Origin: Saccharomonospora marina XMU15
GTDB taxonomy: Bacteria; Actinomycetota; Actinomycetes; Mycobacteriales; Pseudonocardiaceae
NCBI RefSeq assembly: GCF_000244955.1
Contig: NZ_CM001439.1
Location: forward strand, 1,826,628 to 1,890,627
Reading direction: 5' to 3'
Length of the DNA: 64,000 nt
This document shows, piece by piece, positions 45,391 to 54,921 of the stretch (position 1 is its first letter; each line of letters starts with the position of its first letter). The translations under genes were made by a program, and so were the position numbers. Under the pieces are notes generated by a model. It was given only the letters and a program-made list of their open reading frames with translations, had not been told where the DNA came from and ran no database searches.

Positions 45391-48300
45391 ATGTCTACTG
45401 CTTCCCCGTTCACCGAGTTGCGGTCCCGCCTGCCCGAGCTCATGTTGCGCGACGAGCATCGGCTGCGCCGCCGTATCGAGGGCGCCCGCAAGACCCGCAA
45501 GGGCGCGGCGGCGAGCCGGGTCCTTGCGGACATCGAGGCCGACCTCGACAAGGCGGCGCAGCGGGTGCGGTCGCGCAGGGAGTCGGTGCCCCGGCTGACC
45601 TTCCCCGAGCAGTTGCCGGTCAGCGCGCACCGCGACGAGTTGGCGAAAGCGATCAGCGACAACCAGGTCGTGATCGTGGCGGGGGAGACCGGTTCGGGCA
45701 AGACGACGCAGTTGCCGAAGATCTGCCTCGAGCTGGGGTTTGGCGTGCGCGGGCAGATCGGGCACACCCAGCCGCGAAGGCTGGCGGCGCGCACGGTGGC
45801 CGAGCGCATCGCGGCCGAGCTGGACACCGAACCGGGCGAGGTGGTCGGTCACAAGGTGCGCTTCACCGACACCTCGGGAGATCGCACCCTCGTCAAGGTG
45901 ATGACCGACGGCATCCTGCTCGCCGAGATCACCGGCGACCGGATGTTGCGCCAGTACGACACCATCATCATCGACGAGGCACACGAGCGAAGCCTCAACA
46001 TCGACTTCCTGCTCGGCTACCTCAAACAGTTGCTGCCCCGCAGGCCCGACCTCAAGCTGATCATCACGTCGGCGACCATCGACCCGGAGCGGTTCTCCCG
46101 GCACTTCGACGACGCACCCGTCGTGGAGGTGTCGGGACGCACCTACCCGGTCGAGGTGCGGTACCGGCCTGTCGTCGACCCCGACGATCCGCAAGCCGAT
46201 GCCGACCGCGACCAGGTACAGGCCATCGGGGACGCGGTGCGCGAACTGGTTGCGGAGGGACCCGGCGACATCCTGGTGTTCCTCTCCGGTGAACGGGAGA
46301 TCCGCGACACCCACGAGGCGCTTTCGGCGTTGTCCCTTCCCGACACCGAGATACTGCCGCTGTACGCGCGGCTGTCGGCGGCCGACCAGCACCGCGTCTT
46401 CCGGCCGCACCGCGGCAGGCGGATCGTGCTGGCCACCAACGTGGCCGAGACCTCGCTCACGGTTCCCGGGATCAAGTACGTCGTCGATCCGGGGACCGCG
46501 CGCATCTCCCGTTACAGTCACCGAACCAAGGTGCAGCGGCTTCCCATCGAGCCGATCTCGCAGGCCTCGGCGAACCAGCGAAAGGGTCGCTGCGGTCGCA
46601 CCTCGGACGGGATCTGCATCCGGCTCTACTCCCGCGAGGACTTCGAGTCGCGGCCGGAGTTCACCGAGCCGGAGATCCTGCGCACCAACCTGGCGTCGGT
46701 GATCCTGCAGATGACCTCGCTCGGTCTCGGTGACGTGGCGCGGTTCCCGTTCGTCGAGCCACCCGACCGCCGCCAGGTCAGCGCGGGCGTGCAGCTGCTG
46801 CGCGAACTCGGCGCGCTGGAGCCGTCCGGCGACAAACTCACCGACACCGGTCGCAAACTGGCCCAGCTGCCCGTCGACCCGAGGCTGGCGCGGATGATCG
46901 TTGAGGCAACCCGCAACGGCTGCGTCCGCGAGGTCATGATCATCGCTGCCGCTTTGTCCATTCAGGACCCGCGTGAGCGGCCCGCCGACCGGCAGGACGC
47001 GGCAAGGCAGGCGCACGCCCGCTTCGCCGACCCGGAGTCGGACTTCCTCTCCTACCTGAAACTGTGGGACTACCTGCGCGAGCAGCAGCAGGCGCTGTCG
47101 AGCAACCAGTTCCGCAAGCTGTGCCGCGCGGAGTACCTGAACTACCTGCGGGTGCGGGAGTGGCAGGACATCTACGGCCAGCTGCGCCAGCTCGCCAAGC
47201 CGCTCGGCGCCACACTGAACACCGTCGCGGCGCAGCCCAAGCAGATCCACACCGCGCTGCTGAGCGGACTGCTGTCCCATGTCGGGCTGCGAGACCCCGT
47301 CAAGGGCGACTACCTCGGCGCGCGAGGTACGCGATTCTCGGTGTTTCCCGGCTCGGCGCTGTTTCGCAAGCAGCCGCGCTGGATCGCCTCCGCGGAGCTG
47401 GTGGAAACCTCGCGGTTGTGGGCGAGGGTCAACGCGCGGATCGAACCGGAGTGGGTCGAGCCGCTGGCGCAGCACCTGGTGAAGCGCACCTACTCCGAGC
47501 CGCACTGGGAACGCAAGCAGGGCGCGGTGATGGCGTACGAGCGCGTCACCCTGTACGGCATCCCGCTGGTGACCGGACGCAAGGTGAACTACGGGCGCAT
47601 CGACCCCGAGACCTCGCGGCAGTTGTTCATCCGGCACGCACTGGTGGAGGGGGACTGGCAAACCCGGCACCAGTTCTTCCACGACAACCTCGACCTGTTG
47701 CGAGAGGTCGAGGACCTGGAGAACCGCGCCCGCCGCAGGGACATACTCGTCGACGACGAGACGCTGTTCGCCTTCTACGACGAGCGCGTCGGCTCCGACG
47801 TGGTGTCGGCACGGCACTTCGACTCGTGGTGGAAGCGGGTCAGGCGCGAGCAGCCGGACCTGCTGAACTTCGAGAAGGCGATGCTCGTCAACGCCGCCGC
47901 CGAAGAGATCAGCACCGCCGACTACCCGGACACCTGGACGCAGGGCGAGCTGCGGTTCGCGCTGACCTACCAGTTCGAGCCGGGCACGCAGGCAGACGGC
48001 GTCACGGTGCACATCCCGCTTGCCGTGCTGAACCAGGTGAGCGCCGACGGTTTCGAATGGCAGGTGCCCGGCCTGCGACAGGAACTGTTGACGGCGTTGC
48101 TGAAGTCGCTTCCGAAGGCGTTGCGGCGCAATCTCGTTCCCGCTCCCGACACCGCACGGCAGGTGCTGTCGCGGATCACGCCGCAGGACGGGCCGCTGCT
48201 GGAGGTGCTCAGCGACGAGCTGGAGTCGCTGCGGGGTGTCGCGGTTCCCGTGACGGAGTTCCGGTTCCGCGCCGTGCCCGACCACCTGCGTATGACCTTC

Positions 48301-49281
48301 CGGATCGTGGACGAGCGTGACCGCACCGTCGCCGAGGGCAAGGACCTCGAGCAATTGCGGCACCGGCTGACCGGCCGGCTGCGTGAGACGATCTCCGAAG
48401 CGGGCGAGACCATCGAACGTCGCGGCCTGCGCTCGCCTGCGTTCGGCGAGCTGCCGAAGGTGTTCCAGACCAACCGGGGCGGGCACAAGGTGAAGGCCTA
48501 TCCCGCGCTCGTCGACGAGGGCGATGCCGTCGCCGTACGCATGCTCGACACACCCGGCCAGCAGCAGGCGGCGATGTGGCGGGGCACGCGGCGATTGCTG
48601 CGGCTCAACCTGCCCTCACCGATGAAGTACGTCAGTCGTGGGCTGAGCAACGAGTCCAAACTCGTGCTGACCCGCAATCCACACGGCGGCGTCGCCGCCC
48701 TGCTGGAGGACTGCGTGGACTGCGCGGTGGACAAGCTGGTGGCCGACGCGGGCGGGCCCGCGTGGGACGAAGCGGGGTTCGCGGCGTTGCTGGAATCGGT
48801 GCGCGCGAGGTTGAATCCGACCGTGCTCGCCGTGTCGCGCGAGGTCGAGGATGTACTGCGCGCCGCTCACGATGTCGAGAGCAGGCTGGAGCAGGTTCGG
48901 AAGGGGGCACTGGAGGAGTCGCTGGCGGACATGCGGGCGCAGCTGGCGGCGCTGGTGTATCCCGGCTTCGTGACGGACACCGGCTACGACCGGCTTGCTG
49001 ACCTCGTGCGCTACCTTCGCGCGATCGAGCGCAGGCTGGAGAAGCTGCCGACCGACCCCGAGGGCGACGTGCGAAGGCTGCGGGAGATCTCGTGGCTGTA
49101 CGAGGAGTACCGGGCCGCGCTGCAGGCGTTGCCTGCGGGCGCGCAGCCGCCGCCGGAACTGGCGGGCATCCGGTGGATGCTTGAGGAACTGCGAGTGAGT
49201 TTCTTCGCGCAGACACTGCGCACGGCCTACCCGGTTTCGGTGAAGCGGGTGCTGCGTGCGCTCGACGACGCGGCGGCCTGA
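45391..49281 (+). CDS. hrpA: ATP-dependent RNA helicase HrpA
   Basis: 1296-residue DEAH-box helicase of full HrpA length. Motif I is GETGSGKTTQLPK (residues 98-110), motif II DEAH in IIIDEAHERSLN, motif III TSATID, motif VI QRKGRCGR. Helicase-associated winged-helix, ratchet and OB domains and a long C-terminal HrpA-specific domain follow. HrpA resolves stalled ribosomes or RNA structures. ATG 45391 is preceded by GGAGGGC. It is convergent with the polymerase gene, 12 bases apart. Confidence 0.95.
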   Translation: MSTASPFTELRSRLPELMLRDEHRLRRRIEGARKTRKGAAASRVLADIEADLDKAAQRVRSRRESVPRLTFPEQLPVSAHRDELAKAISDNQVVIVAGETGSGKTTQLPKICLELGFGVRGQIGHTQPRRLAARTVAERIAAELDTEPGEVVGHKVRFTDTSGDRTLVKVMTDGILLAEITGDRMLRQYDTIIIDEAHERSLNIDFLLGYLKQLLPRRPDLKLIITSATIDPERFSRHFDDAPVVEVSGRTYPVEVRYRPVVDPDDPQADADRDQVQAIGDAVRELVAEGPGDILVFLSGEREIRDTHEALSALSLPDTEILPLYARLSAADQHRVFRPHRGRRIVLATNVAETSLTVPGIKYVVDPGTARISRYSHRTKVQRLPIEPISQASANQRKGRCGRTSDGICIRLYSREDFESRPEFTEPEILRTNLASVILQMTSLGLGDVARFPFVEPPDRRQVSAGVQLLRELGALEPSGDKLTDTGRKLAQLPVDPRLARMIVEATRNGCVREVMIIAAALSIQDPRERPADRQDAARQAHARFADPESDFLSYLKLWDYLREQQQALSSNQFRKLCRAEYLNYLRVREWQDIYGQLRQLAKPLGATLNTVAAQPKQIHTALLSGLLSHVGLRDPVKGDYLGARGTRFSVFPGSALFRKQPRWIASAELVETSRLWARVNARIEPEWVEPLAQHLVKRTYSEPHWERKQGAVMAYERVTLYGIPLVTGRKVNYGRIDPETSRQLFIRHALVEGDWQTRHQFFHDNLDLLREVEDLENRARRRDILVDDETLFAFYDERVGSDVVSARHFDSWWKRVRREQPDLLNFEKAMLVNAAAEEISTADYPDTWTQGELRFALTYQFEPGTQADGVTVHIPLAVLNQVSADGFEWQVPGLRQELLTALLKSLPKALRRNLVPAPDTARQVLSRITPQDGPLLEVLSDELESLRGVAVPVTEFRFRAVPDHLRMTFRIVDERDRTVAEGKDLEQLRHRLTGRLRETISEAGETIERRGLRSPAFGELPKVFQTNRGGHKVKAYPALVDEGDAVAVRMLDTPGQQQAAMWRGTRRLLRLNLPSPMKYVSRGLSNESKLVLTRNPHGGVAALLEDCVDCAVDKLVADAGGPAWDEAGFAALLESVRARLNPTVLAVSREVEDVLRAAHDVESRLEQVRKGALEESLADMRAQLAALVYPGFVTDTGYDRLADLVRYLRAIERRLEKLPTDPEGDVRRLREISWLYEEYRAALQALPAGAQPPPELAGIRWMLEELRVSFFAQTLRTAYPVSVKRVLRALDDAAA

Positions 49282-49293
49282 GCCAATGGCGGC

Positions 49294-50964
49294 TCAGCGG
49301 GCCTCGTCGTAGCGGTCGACCACATCGGCGGGCATCGGGAAGCGCACCGGGCACGCCGGTCCGAACACCAGTGCCGTCGCCTCGGCGACGGCGTCGTCGA
49401 GCGCGGCACAGACCTGGTGGGCCAGTTCGGTGGGGGAGTGCACCACGACCTCGTCGTGCTGGAAGAACACCAGGCTTGCAGGTGCGGGCAAGCTGCGACG
49501 CAGGGCCGCCAGCAGCACAGCCGTCCAGTCGGCTGCGCTGGCCTGCACCACGAAGTTTCGGGTGAACCGGCCCCAGTCACGGGCCGCCCTGCGTGCCTTC
49601 TCCTCGTCGGCACCGCCGCCGGTGAGCGCGCGCCACGCGGCCGACGGTGGCGGTGACGTGCGACCGAGTCGGGAACGCACCAGCTCGCCCCGCTCACCCT
49701 CCAGCGCAGCATTCTCCACATAGGACACCGCAGTCGGGAACCGTTGCCGCAGCAGCACCAGCAGCGAGGCGGCCTCGCCCGCCGTCGAGCCGTACATGGC
49801 CGAAAGCATCGCGATCTTCGCGTGCTGCCTGTCCTCGGCGCTCGGGGAGCGTGCGAACATGGCCGTCGCCAAGCTCGTGTACAGGTCCGTGGATTCGGAC
49901 ACCCTGGCCAGCTCCCTGTCGCCGGAGAGCGCGGCCAGAATGCGCGGCTCCAGCTGCGCGGCGTCGGCCACCACCAGCTTCCACCCGGGATCGGCCCGTA
50001 CGCAGCTTCGCAGCACCTTCGGGATCTGGAGTGCCGCGCCACCCCGGCTGGCCCAGCGTCCCGAAACGACACCGCCCACCACGTACACCGGCCGGAACCG
50101 GTCGTCGCGCACCCACTGGTCCAGCCAGGCCCAGCCGTGCGCCGAGTGCAGTCTTGCCAGCTCCTTGTACTCCAGCAGCGGTGCCACCGCCGGATGGTCG
50201 ATCCGGCGCAGCACGTGCGCCCGAGTCGAGGGCACCTCGATACCCGCGTGCGAGAAGGCGCGCACCACGCTGCCGGGATGGTCGGGGTTGACCGGCCTGC
50301 CGCCGAAGGCCTGCTGGATGCGTTGGGCCAGCTCGGCGAGCCGCCTCGGCCGCAGGCCGCTCGCGGCTTTCTCGCCGAGCAGTTCGGTGAGCAGCAGGTC
50401 GTGTACGTCGGCGCGCCAGGGTAGGCCGTCGGCGGACATCTCGACAGCGGCGAGGGCGCTGGCCGACTCCGCCGCGACGAGCAGCCGCATCCGGTCCGGG
50501 CGCGGCAGGCCGTTGATCCGCCGCTGTTGGCTGGCGAGCACCTGCTCCGCCGCGTCGAGCGTGCTCACGCCTTCGGGCAGGCCCGGGTCCGTCGGGTCGA
50601 ACAGCGTGGGCTGCGAGTCCGCTTCGAAGTGGTCGGGTCCGGTGTCGGTGGGTGTGGGCAGGCCGTTGGCCCTGGCGTAGGCGGCGGCCAGTCCGCGCGA
50701 CTGCTCGTGCAGCCCCTCGTGTGCCAGCAGCAGGTACTCGGCGAGCGCGAGGTCGTGGCAGCGTCCCAACCGCACACCGTGGGCCACCAGCGGGGCGTAG
50801 TCGCGCTCCACGGAAGTGAAGACCCACCTCGGGGTGAACTCACGCTCCCAACGCACCGCGAGGTCGGCGAATTCGGCCGCGCCGAGGTGCTCGGGTACTG
50901 CTTCCCGCCCGCCGAGCGGGCGCAGGGCGTAGCCGTCGGCCTCCCGCACGACGATCAGCAGCAC
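49294..50964 (-). CDS. Family A DNA polymerase-like protein (short, exonuclease domain degenerate)
   Basis: 556-residue PolA-related protein without the 5' nuclease. The polymerase motifs are present: motif A VVADAAQLEPRILAALSGD, motif B region RQHAKIAMLSAMYGSTAGEA, motif C FFQHDEVVVHSP. The first 200 residues match the position of the 3'-5' exonuclease fold, but I see no DxE/DxD metal-site pattern (TSVERDYAPLVAHGVRLGRC, then HDLALAEYLLLAHEG), so proofreading is probably lost. GTG 50964 starts the conserved N-terminal strand VLLIVVREADG; longer frames are antisense to the next gene. It resembles the actinobacterial second PolA-like proteins thought to act in repair. Confidence 0.85.
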   Translation of the reverse strand: MLLIVVREADGYALRPLGGREAVPEHLGAAEFADLAVRWEREFTPRWVFTSVERDYAPLVAHGVRLGRCHDLALAEYLLLAHEGLHEQSRGLAAAYARANGLPTPTDTGPDHFEADSQPTLFDPTDPGLPEGVSTLDAAEQVLASQQRRINGLPRPDRMRLLVAAESASALAAVEMSADGLPWRADVHDLLLTELLGEKAASGLRPRRLAELAQRIQQAFGGRPVNPDHPGSVVRAFSHAGIEVPSTRAHVLRRIDHPAVAPLLEYKELARLHSAHGWAWLDQWVRDDRFRPVYVVGGVVSGRWASRGGAALQIPKVLRSCVRADPGWKLVVADAAQLEPRILAALSGDRELARVSESTDLYTSLATAMFARSPSAEDRQHAKIAMLSAMYGSTAGEAASLLVLLRQRFPTAVSYVENAALEGERGELVRSRLGRTSPPPSAAWRALTGGGADEEKARRAARDWGRFTRNFVVQASAADWTAVLLAALRRSLPAPASLVFFQHDEVVVHSPTELAHQVCAALDDAVAEATALVFGPACPVRFPMPADVVDRYDEAR

Positions 50965-51145
50965 GACCTGATTGTGCGCGCACCCACCGACAGCGCAGCT
51001 GCTCACCCGGGCAGGCGTCGCGCATCGCACGGTGGGGTTCGTGGGTGTGCGCTGCCCGCAGTCCGCGGCTTTACTGTGCGAGTTCTTATCGTTGCAGAAA
51101 GTGAGCGCCTCGGGCGATTTCGGCTGAGGCGGGAGGAGTCGTTTC

Positions 51146-52117
51146 GTGAGCGTTACGCCAGCAGGAACCGGATTCCCGGCACCGCGAAGAAGCCCGCGCC
51201 GGGGTATCCGGCGGGTCGGGTCGGTCGTGGCCGGTGTGGCAGTGTTGTTCGGTGCGTTCTCCGTTGTCCTGGTTCCCCAGGCCACGGCGCAACCCGCGAC
51301 CTCGACCACCACCTTGACGGCGGAGCCGCCGTCGCCGACCTTCGGTGATCCCGTAACCATGACCGCCACGGTGACCTGTGCCGGCGCGCAACCCGGCGGG
51401 ACCGTCGACTTCACCACCGAAGGTGGCAGCCTCGGCGACGCCATGCTGCAACCGGCTGACCCGGACACCGCCACCGCCTCGTTGACCGTGTACGGGCTTG
51501 CGCCCGGCTCCCACAGCATCACCGCCTACTACGGCGGCGACGCTTCCTGTGCGGCGTCCACATCGGACCTCGTTGTCGTCACGGTCGCGGCCGAGGAATC
51601 GGGGCCGGTGACGGGTTCGGTGGACATCACCGAACCCACGACGCTACTTCCGGGGACGATCGTGCTGGGCTCGGTCAACATCAGTGGCGAAGGAGCGCTG
51701 AACGCCGAGGGAGCCCGCATCATCGGGGCCGTGACCGCCACCGGCGGCGTTGGTCTGCGGTTGTGTGAAAGCACCGTGCTCGGCAGGCTGTCGGTCAGCG
51801 GGATGGACGGTGTCGTGCAGATCGGCGACACCGATGCCGGTATTCCGTGTGAGGGCAACAACATCTTCGGCAGGGCCGGCTTCACCGACAACACCGGCTA
51901 CCTGGAACTCGACGACAATCGCGTTCTCGGGAGTGTGACGCTGACCGGCAACACCACCACCATCTCCGTGCCGCCGGACAACCCCGATGCCACCGAGGTC
52001 GCAGCCAACACCATCTTCGGCAGCCTCGGTTGCACCGGGAACACGCCGCCACCCACCAACAGCGGCGAGCCCAACACCGTCTACGGCAGCAGCACCGGAC
52101 AGTGCGCCGAGTTGTGA
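51146..52117 (+). CDS. Secreted Ig-like domain protein with solenoid-like repeats
   Basis: 323-residue exported protein. A basic N-terminus and one hydrophobic signal segment (about residues 25-48, ending near ATAQPATS) precede one bacterial Ig-like domain of the Big_3 type (TTTLTAEPPSPTFGDPVTMT to HSITAYYGGDASCA). The C-terminal 170 residues are built of short repeats around N-x-I-x-G (NNIFGRAGFTDNTGYLELDD, NRVLGSVTLTGN, ANTIFGSLGCTGN), suggestive of a right-handed beta-solenoid. Cysteines are paired sparsely. GTG 51146 follows GGGAGGAG. No enzyme motif; likely a surface or matrix protein. Confidence 0.8.
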   Translation: MSVTPAGTGFPAPRRSPRRGIRRVGSVVAGVAVLFGAFSVVLVPQATAQPATSTTTLTAEPPSPTFGDPVTMTATVTCAGAQPGGTVDFTTEGGSLGDAMLQPADPDTATASLTVYGLAPGSHSITAYYGGDASCAASTSDLVVVTVAAEESGPVTGSVDITEPTTLLPGTIVLGSVNISGEGALNAEGARIIGAVTATGGVGLRLCESTVLGRLSVSGMDGVVQIGDTDAGIPCEGNNIFGRAGFTDNTGYLELDDNRVLGSVTLTGNTTTISVPPDNPDATEVAANTIFGSLGCTGNTPPPTNSGEPNTVYGSSTGQCAEL

Positions 52118-52142
52118 GCTGAGAAGCGGCGCGGCCGGTTGT

Positions 52143-52184
52143 GAAGGGCCGTGGTGTGCGGGCCGTCGCGCACCACGGCCCTTC
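52143..52184 (+). terminator. Terminator after the Ig-like protein gene
   Basis: 18-bp stem with a single G-U pair (arm GAAGGGCCGTGGTGTGCG) and a 6-base loop, 25 bases past the stop codon. Confidence 0.7.
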
Positions 52185-52221
52185 GCCGTGTGCGGCATCG
52201 GGGCAGCAAATGCTCGACGCA

Positions 52222-52243
52222 TAACCTACTAGCGGGTAGGTTA
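52222..52243. promoter_or_regulatory. Operator-like inverted repeat upstream of the acyl-CoA synthetase gene
   Basis: TAACCTAC and GTAGGTTA form a perfect 8-bp inverted repeat around TAGCGG, 32 bases upstream of the ATG. Shape and spacing suit a TetR-family repressor of fatty acid metabolism. No such regulator gene is adjacent. Confidence 0.5.
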
Positions 52244-52275
52244 AGGTCCGGTGAGCGCGAGGAGGTGTCCGGCGG

Positions 52276-53895
52276 ATGCGGATGGCGACCAGCATGGTGC
52301 GACTGGCTACTCAGGTCGCGGAAAAGGCCCGCAGTGTCGAAGTGCTGTGGCGGGCCGGACTCGTGCCGTTGCCCCGGATCGACGTCATCGTGGGATCGCT
52401 GCTTGCCACCCAGCGCTTCGGGCCGCTTGCCGGTGCGGTCCGTATCGCGGCACGCCGCGACCCCCGCGCCGTAGCCATCGTCGACGAGCGTGGTCCGCTG
52501 AGCTTCGCCGAACTCGAAAGCCGGTCCAACGCGCTTGCCCGCGCCTGGTCACAGCGCGGTGTGCGGCCGGGCTCCGCTGTCGCCGCGTTGTGCCGAGACC
52601 ATCGTGGGCTGGTGCTCACCATGCTCGCGGCTGGCAAACTCGGCGCGCCGTTGCTGCTGCTCAACACCGGATTCGCCAAGCCGCAACTCACCGACGTCGC
52701 GGTGAGGGAGAAGGTCACGGTACTGGTGTACGACGAGGAGTTCACCGACGTACTCAGTGGCATCACCGGTGTGGACCGCTTCCTCGCCTGGGCCGACACG
52801 GACACCTCGGGCATCCCGACGCTGGAGGAGGTGATGGCGACCGCCGATGACGCGGCCATGCCCGCACCCGCGAAACCGGGCGGGCTCATCCTGCTGACCA
52901 GCGGCACGACCGGCACGCCCAAGGGGGCACCGCGGCCCAAGATCTCCGCGCTCGACTCCGCGCAGTTCCTCGACCGCATCCCGCTTCGGGTCGGCGAGGC
53001 CACCTTTCTCGGCGCGCCGCTATTCCACGGCACCGGCATCTCGCAGTTCATCCTTTCACTCGCGCTGGGCTGCAAGGTGCTGCTACGCCGTCGATTCGAT
53101 CCCGAGGCCACGCTGCGCGGCATCGCCGAACACCGCTGCACCGCGCTTGTGCTGGTGCCCACGATGCTGCGTCGCATCATCGATCTCGCCCCCGAGGTGA
53201 TCGGCCGCTACGACACCTCCAGCTTGCGGATCATCTTCGTCGCCGGTTCCGCGCTGTCACCCGAGGTGGGCAACAGGGCGACCGAGATCTTCGGCGACGT
53301 CATCCACAATCTCTACGGCTCGACCGAGGTCGCGGTGGCGACGGTGGCCACACCGCAGGACTGGCGCAGGGCTCCCGGCACCGTCGGCAGGCCACCGGTC
53401 GGGTGCCGGGTGGCGCTCTACGACGACAGCGGCAGGCGCATCACCCGCCCGTACGTGACCGGCAGGGTGTTCGTCGGCAGCGGACTGGCTTTCGAGGGCT
53501 ACACCGACGGCAGGCACAAGGAAGTCATCGACGGCCTGCTCAGCAGCGGTGATGTCGGGCATTTCGACGCCGACGGGCTGCTGTTCATCGACGGCCGAGA
53601 CGACGAGATGATCGTCTCGGGGGGCGAGAACGTCTACCCGGTCGAGGTCGAGAACCTGCTCGTCGAGCATCCTGACGTGGTGGAGGCGGCCGTGGTCGGT
53701 GTCGAGGACGAGGAGTTCGGGCAGCGGCTGAAGGCATACGTGGTGCCCGCCGAGGGCGCGCGGCTGGACGCCGAGGGTGTTCGGGAGCACGTGCGCCGCA
53801 ACCTCGCCAGGTACAAGGTGCCAAGGGACGTGGAGTTCCTGCCGGAGTTGCCGCGTAACGCCACCGGCAAGGTGTTGCGCGACAAGCTTGCGTAG
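52276..53895 (+). CDS. Acyl-CoA synthetase (fatty acid CoA ligase, FadD-like)
   Basis: 539-residue AMP-forming ligase. The ATP loop is LLTSGTTGTPKGAPRP, the adenine motif NLYGSTEVAVATVA, the hinge region FIDGRDDEMIVSGGENVYPV, and the catalytic Lys in ATGKVLRDKL. The unusual basic/hydrophobic N-terminus (VRLATQVAEKARSVEVLWRA) resembles mycobacterial FadD2/FadD12-type enzymes. ATG 52276 lies 10 bases from GGAGG; ATG 52282 is an alternative. It is probably repressed through the inverted repeat just upstream. Chain-length preference is unknown. Confidence 0.88.
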   Translation: MRMATSMVRLATQVAEKARSVEVLWRAGLVPLPRIDVIVGSLLATQRFGPLAGAVRIAARRDPRAVAIVDERGPLSFAELESRSNALARAWSQRGVRPGSAVAALCRDHRGLVLTMLAAGKLGAPLLLLNTGFAKPQLTDVAVREKVTVLVYDEEFTDVLSGITGVDRFLAWADTDTSGIPTLEEVMATADDAAMPAPAKPGGLILLTSGTTGTPKGAPRPKISALDSAQFLDRIPLRVGEATFLGAPLFHGTGISQFILSLALGCKVLLRRRFDPEATLRGIAEHRCTALVLVPTMLRRIIDLAPEVIGRYDTSSLRIIFVAGSALSPEVGNRATEIFGDVIHNLYGSTEVAVATVATPQDWRRAPGTVGRPPVGCRVALYDDSGRRITRPYVTGRVFVGSGLAFEGYTDGRHKEVIDGLLSSGDVGHFDADGLLFIDGRDDEMIVSGGENVYPVEVENLLVEHPDVVEAAVVGVEDEEFGQRLKAYVVPAEGARLDAEGVREHVRRNLARYKVPRDVEFLPELPRNATGKVLRDKLA

Positions 53896-53902
53896 CGCGG
53901 GG

Positions 53903-54181
53903 TCAGTTCCTGAACCTGCGAGAGGCCACCCCTCTTGGGCGAGGTGGCGGGAGCAGGCTGAGTAACGAGCCCGCCGGTAGCTGCAGGATGTCCTCCAGCG
54001 CTCGCACCGCGAACAGTGAGTTCTGGCGTTCCGGCTGCCGCTTGCCCGACTGCCAGTAGCTCAGCGCGGTCACGCTCACCGACACCCCACGGGCGTGCAG
54101 CCGGGCCTGGATGCGGTCGAGACTGAGCCCGCTGGTAGCGATGGCCGTCCTGAGCGCATCCGAGAACACCGTCTCGCCCAT
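53903..54181 (-). CDS. Truncated XRE-like HTH regulator
   Basis: 92-residue protein that is little more than an HTH: FSDALRTAIATSGLSLDRIQ, then ARGVSVSVTALSYWQSGKRQ, PERQNSLFAVRALEDILQLP and PPPRPRG. I recall this exact arrangement as the N-terminal DNA-binding domain of actinobacterial regulators several hundred residues long, whose sensor region is missing here; the stop comes right after the PRPRG linker, next to the acyl-CoA synthetase gene. ATG 54181 is preceded by GGGGGG; ATG 54199 is also possible. It could be a functional short repressor or a remnant. Confidence 0.6.
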   Translation of the reverse strand: MGETVFSDALRTAIATSGLSLDRIQARLHARGVSVSVTALSYWQSGKRQPERQNSLFAVRALEDILQLPAGSLLSLLPPPRPRGVASRRFRN

Positions 54182-54249
54182 ACCCGTGCCCCCCGGCATC
54201 GCGTGATCATAACGATGCGGCAAATGTTAGCAGCCAGGTGTAACGCGGA

Positions 54250-54790
54250 CGGGTGATCCAGCCGACGGTGGCCGGCCGAGATGATCACGCTTGGCTCCGA
54301 GCGTCGGCATCGGAGCTGTCGCGGCCGGCGATACTCGGACTGCTCAACAGCACCGGGTACCTCGGGGTCATCGGTTACGCGTTGCCCGGCCTGTCCGCCT
54401 GCCCCGCATCGCGCCCGCTCGCGCTCCCAGCAAGACAACCCGGCCAGTTCGCAGCGCACACCGATGACCACAGCGGGCGAGGCGTCACGCAGCGCCGCCT
54501 TGGTGGCCACGAACGCTGCGGCCCGCAGCAGCGCCCAGGCCACGCCGCGCCCACCGTGACGACAGCCCGGGCCCGCTCCTGCTACGACCACCTCGCGGGC
54601 GAACTCGGTGTCGCCGTCTTCGAGAGCCTGCTCGCGCACACGCGATCGTCGCGGTCTCGGGCGGGGGCGGTGGCGAGGGGGAGCCGGTGGCAGGTGAGTC
54701 TTTTTGGACTGTCCGAGAATGCGAACCGCCGCGCCGACGATCACGGCGTTCCCGCGCCGGAACCGGGCGGTTTGGACAAATCCGAAAGAG
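54250..54790 (+). pseudogene. Possible decayed ArsR-type regulator in a gene-poor stretch
   Basis: The 770 bases between the XRE fragment and the subtilase hold no convincing intact gene. At about 54562-54633 one plus frame reads TARARSCYDHLAGELGVAVF, then ESLLAH. I recognise CYDHLAG-x-LGV as a signature of actinobacterial ArsR-like regulators. The expected continuation appears only after a frame change near 54635 (HAIVAVSGGG to GEPVAGESFWTVRE). Upstream the frame gives no ArsR-like helices. This points to a frameshifted remnant. The overlapping long open frames on both strands look like high-GC artefacts. Confidence 0.35.
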
Positions 54791-54877
54791 GTCCTGACCC
54801 TCGGCGCCGCGCCGCTTGCCGCCTTCGGGGTGAGCGGATTGCGACGTGCTCCGCCAAATGGCCCAGTACTGGTAAAT

Positions 54878-54921
54878 GTGAATCATTGCCCGAATGTTGG
54901 CGCCCAGCTTTCATGATTCAC
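54878..54921. repeat. Spaced 9-bp inverted repeat upstream of the subtilase gene
   Basis: GTGAATCAT (54878-54886) and ATGATTCAC (54913-54921) are perfect inverse copies with 26 bases between, ending 29 bases before the protease ATG, in a locally AT-richer patch. It may be an operator or a leader hairpin. Confidence 0.45.

Noticed and set aside
43042-48486. An 1814-residue minus-strand open frame
   Set aside because: Most of it is the antisense of hrpA and the FMN oxidase gene, with His/Gly/Arg/Leu-rich shadow composition. Only the final 344 codons form a real protein (the MerR-clamp fusion).
54485-54886. A 133-residue minus-strand open frame in the gene-poor stretch
   Set aside because: Begins in AT-rich DNA but continues as Arg/Gly/Ala-rich artefact sequence without any motif or start signal.
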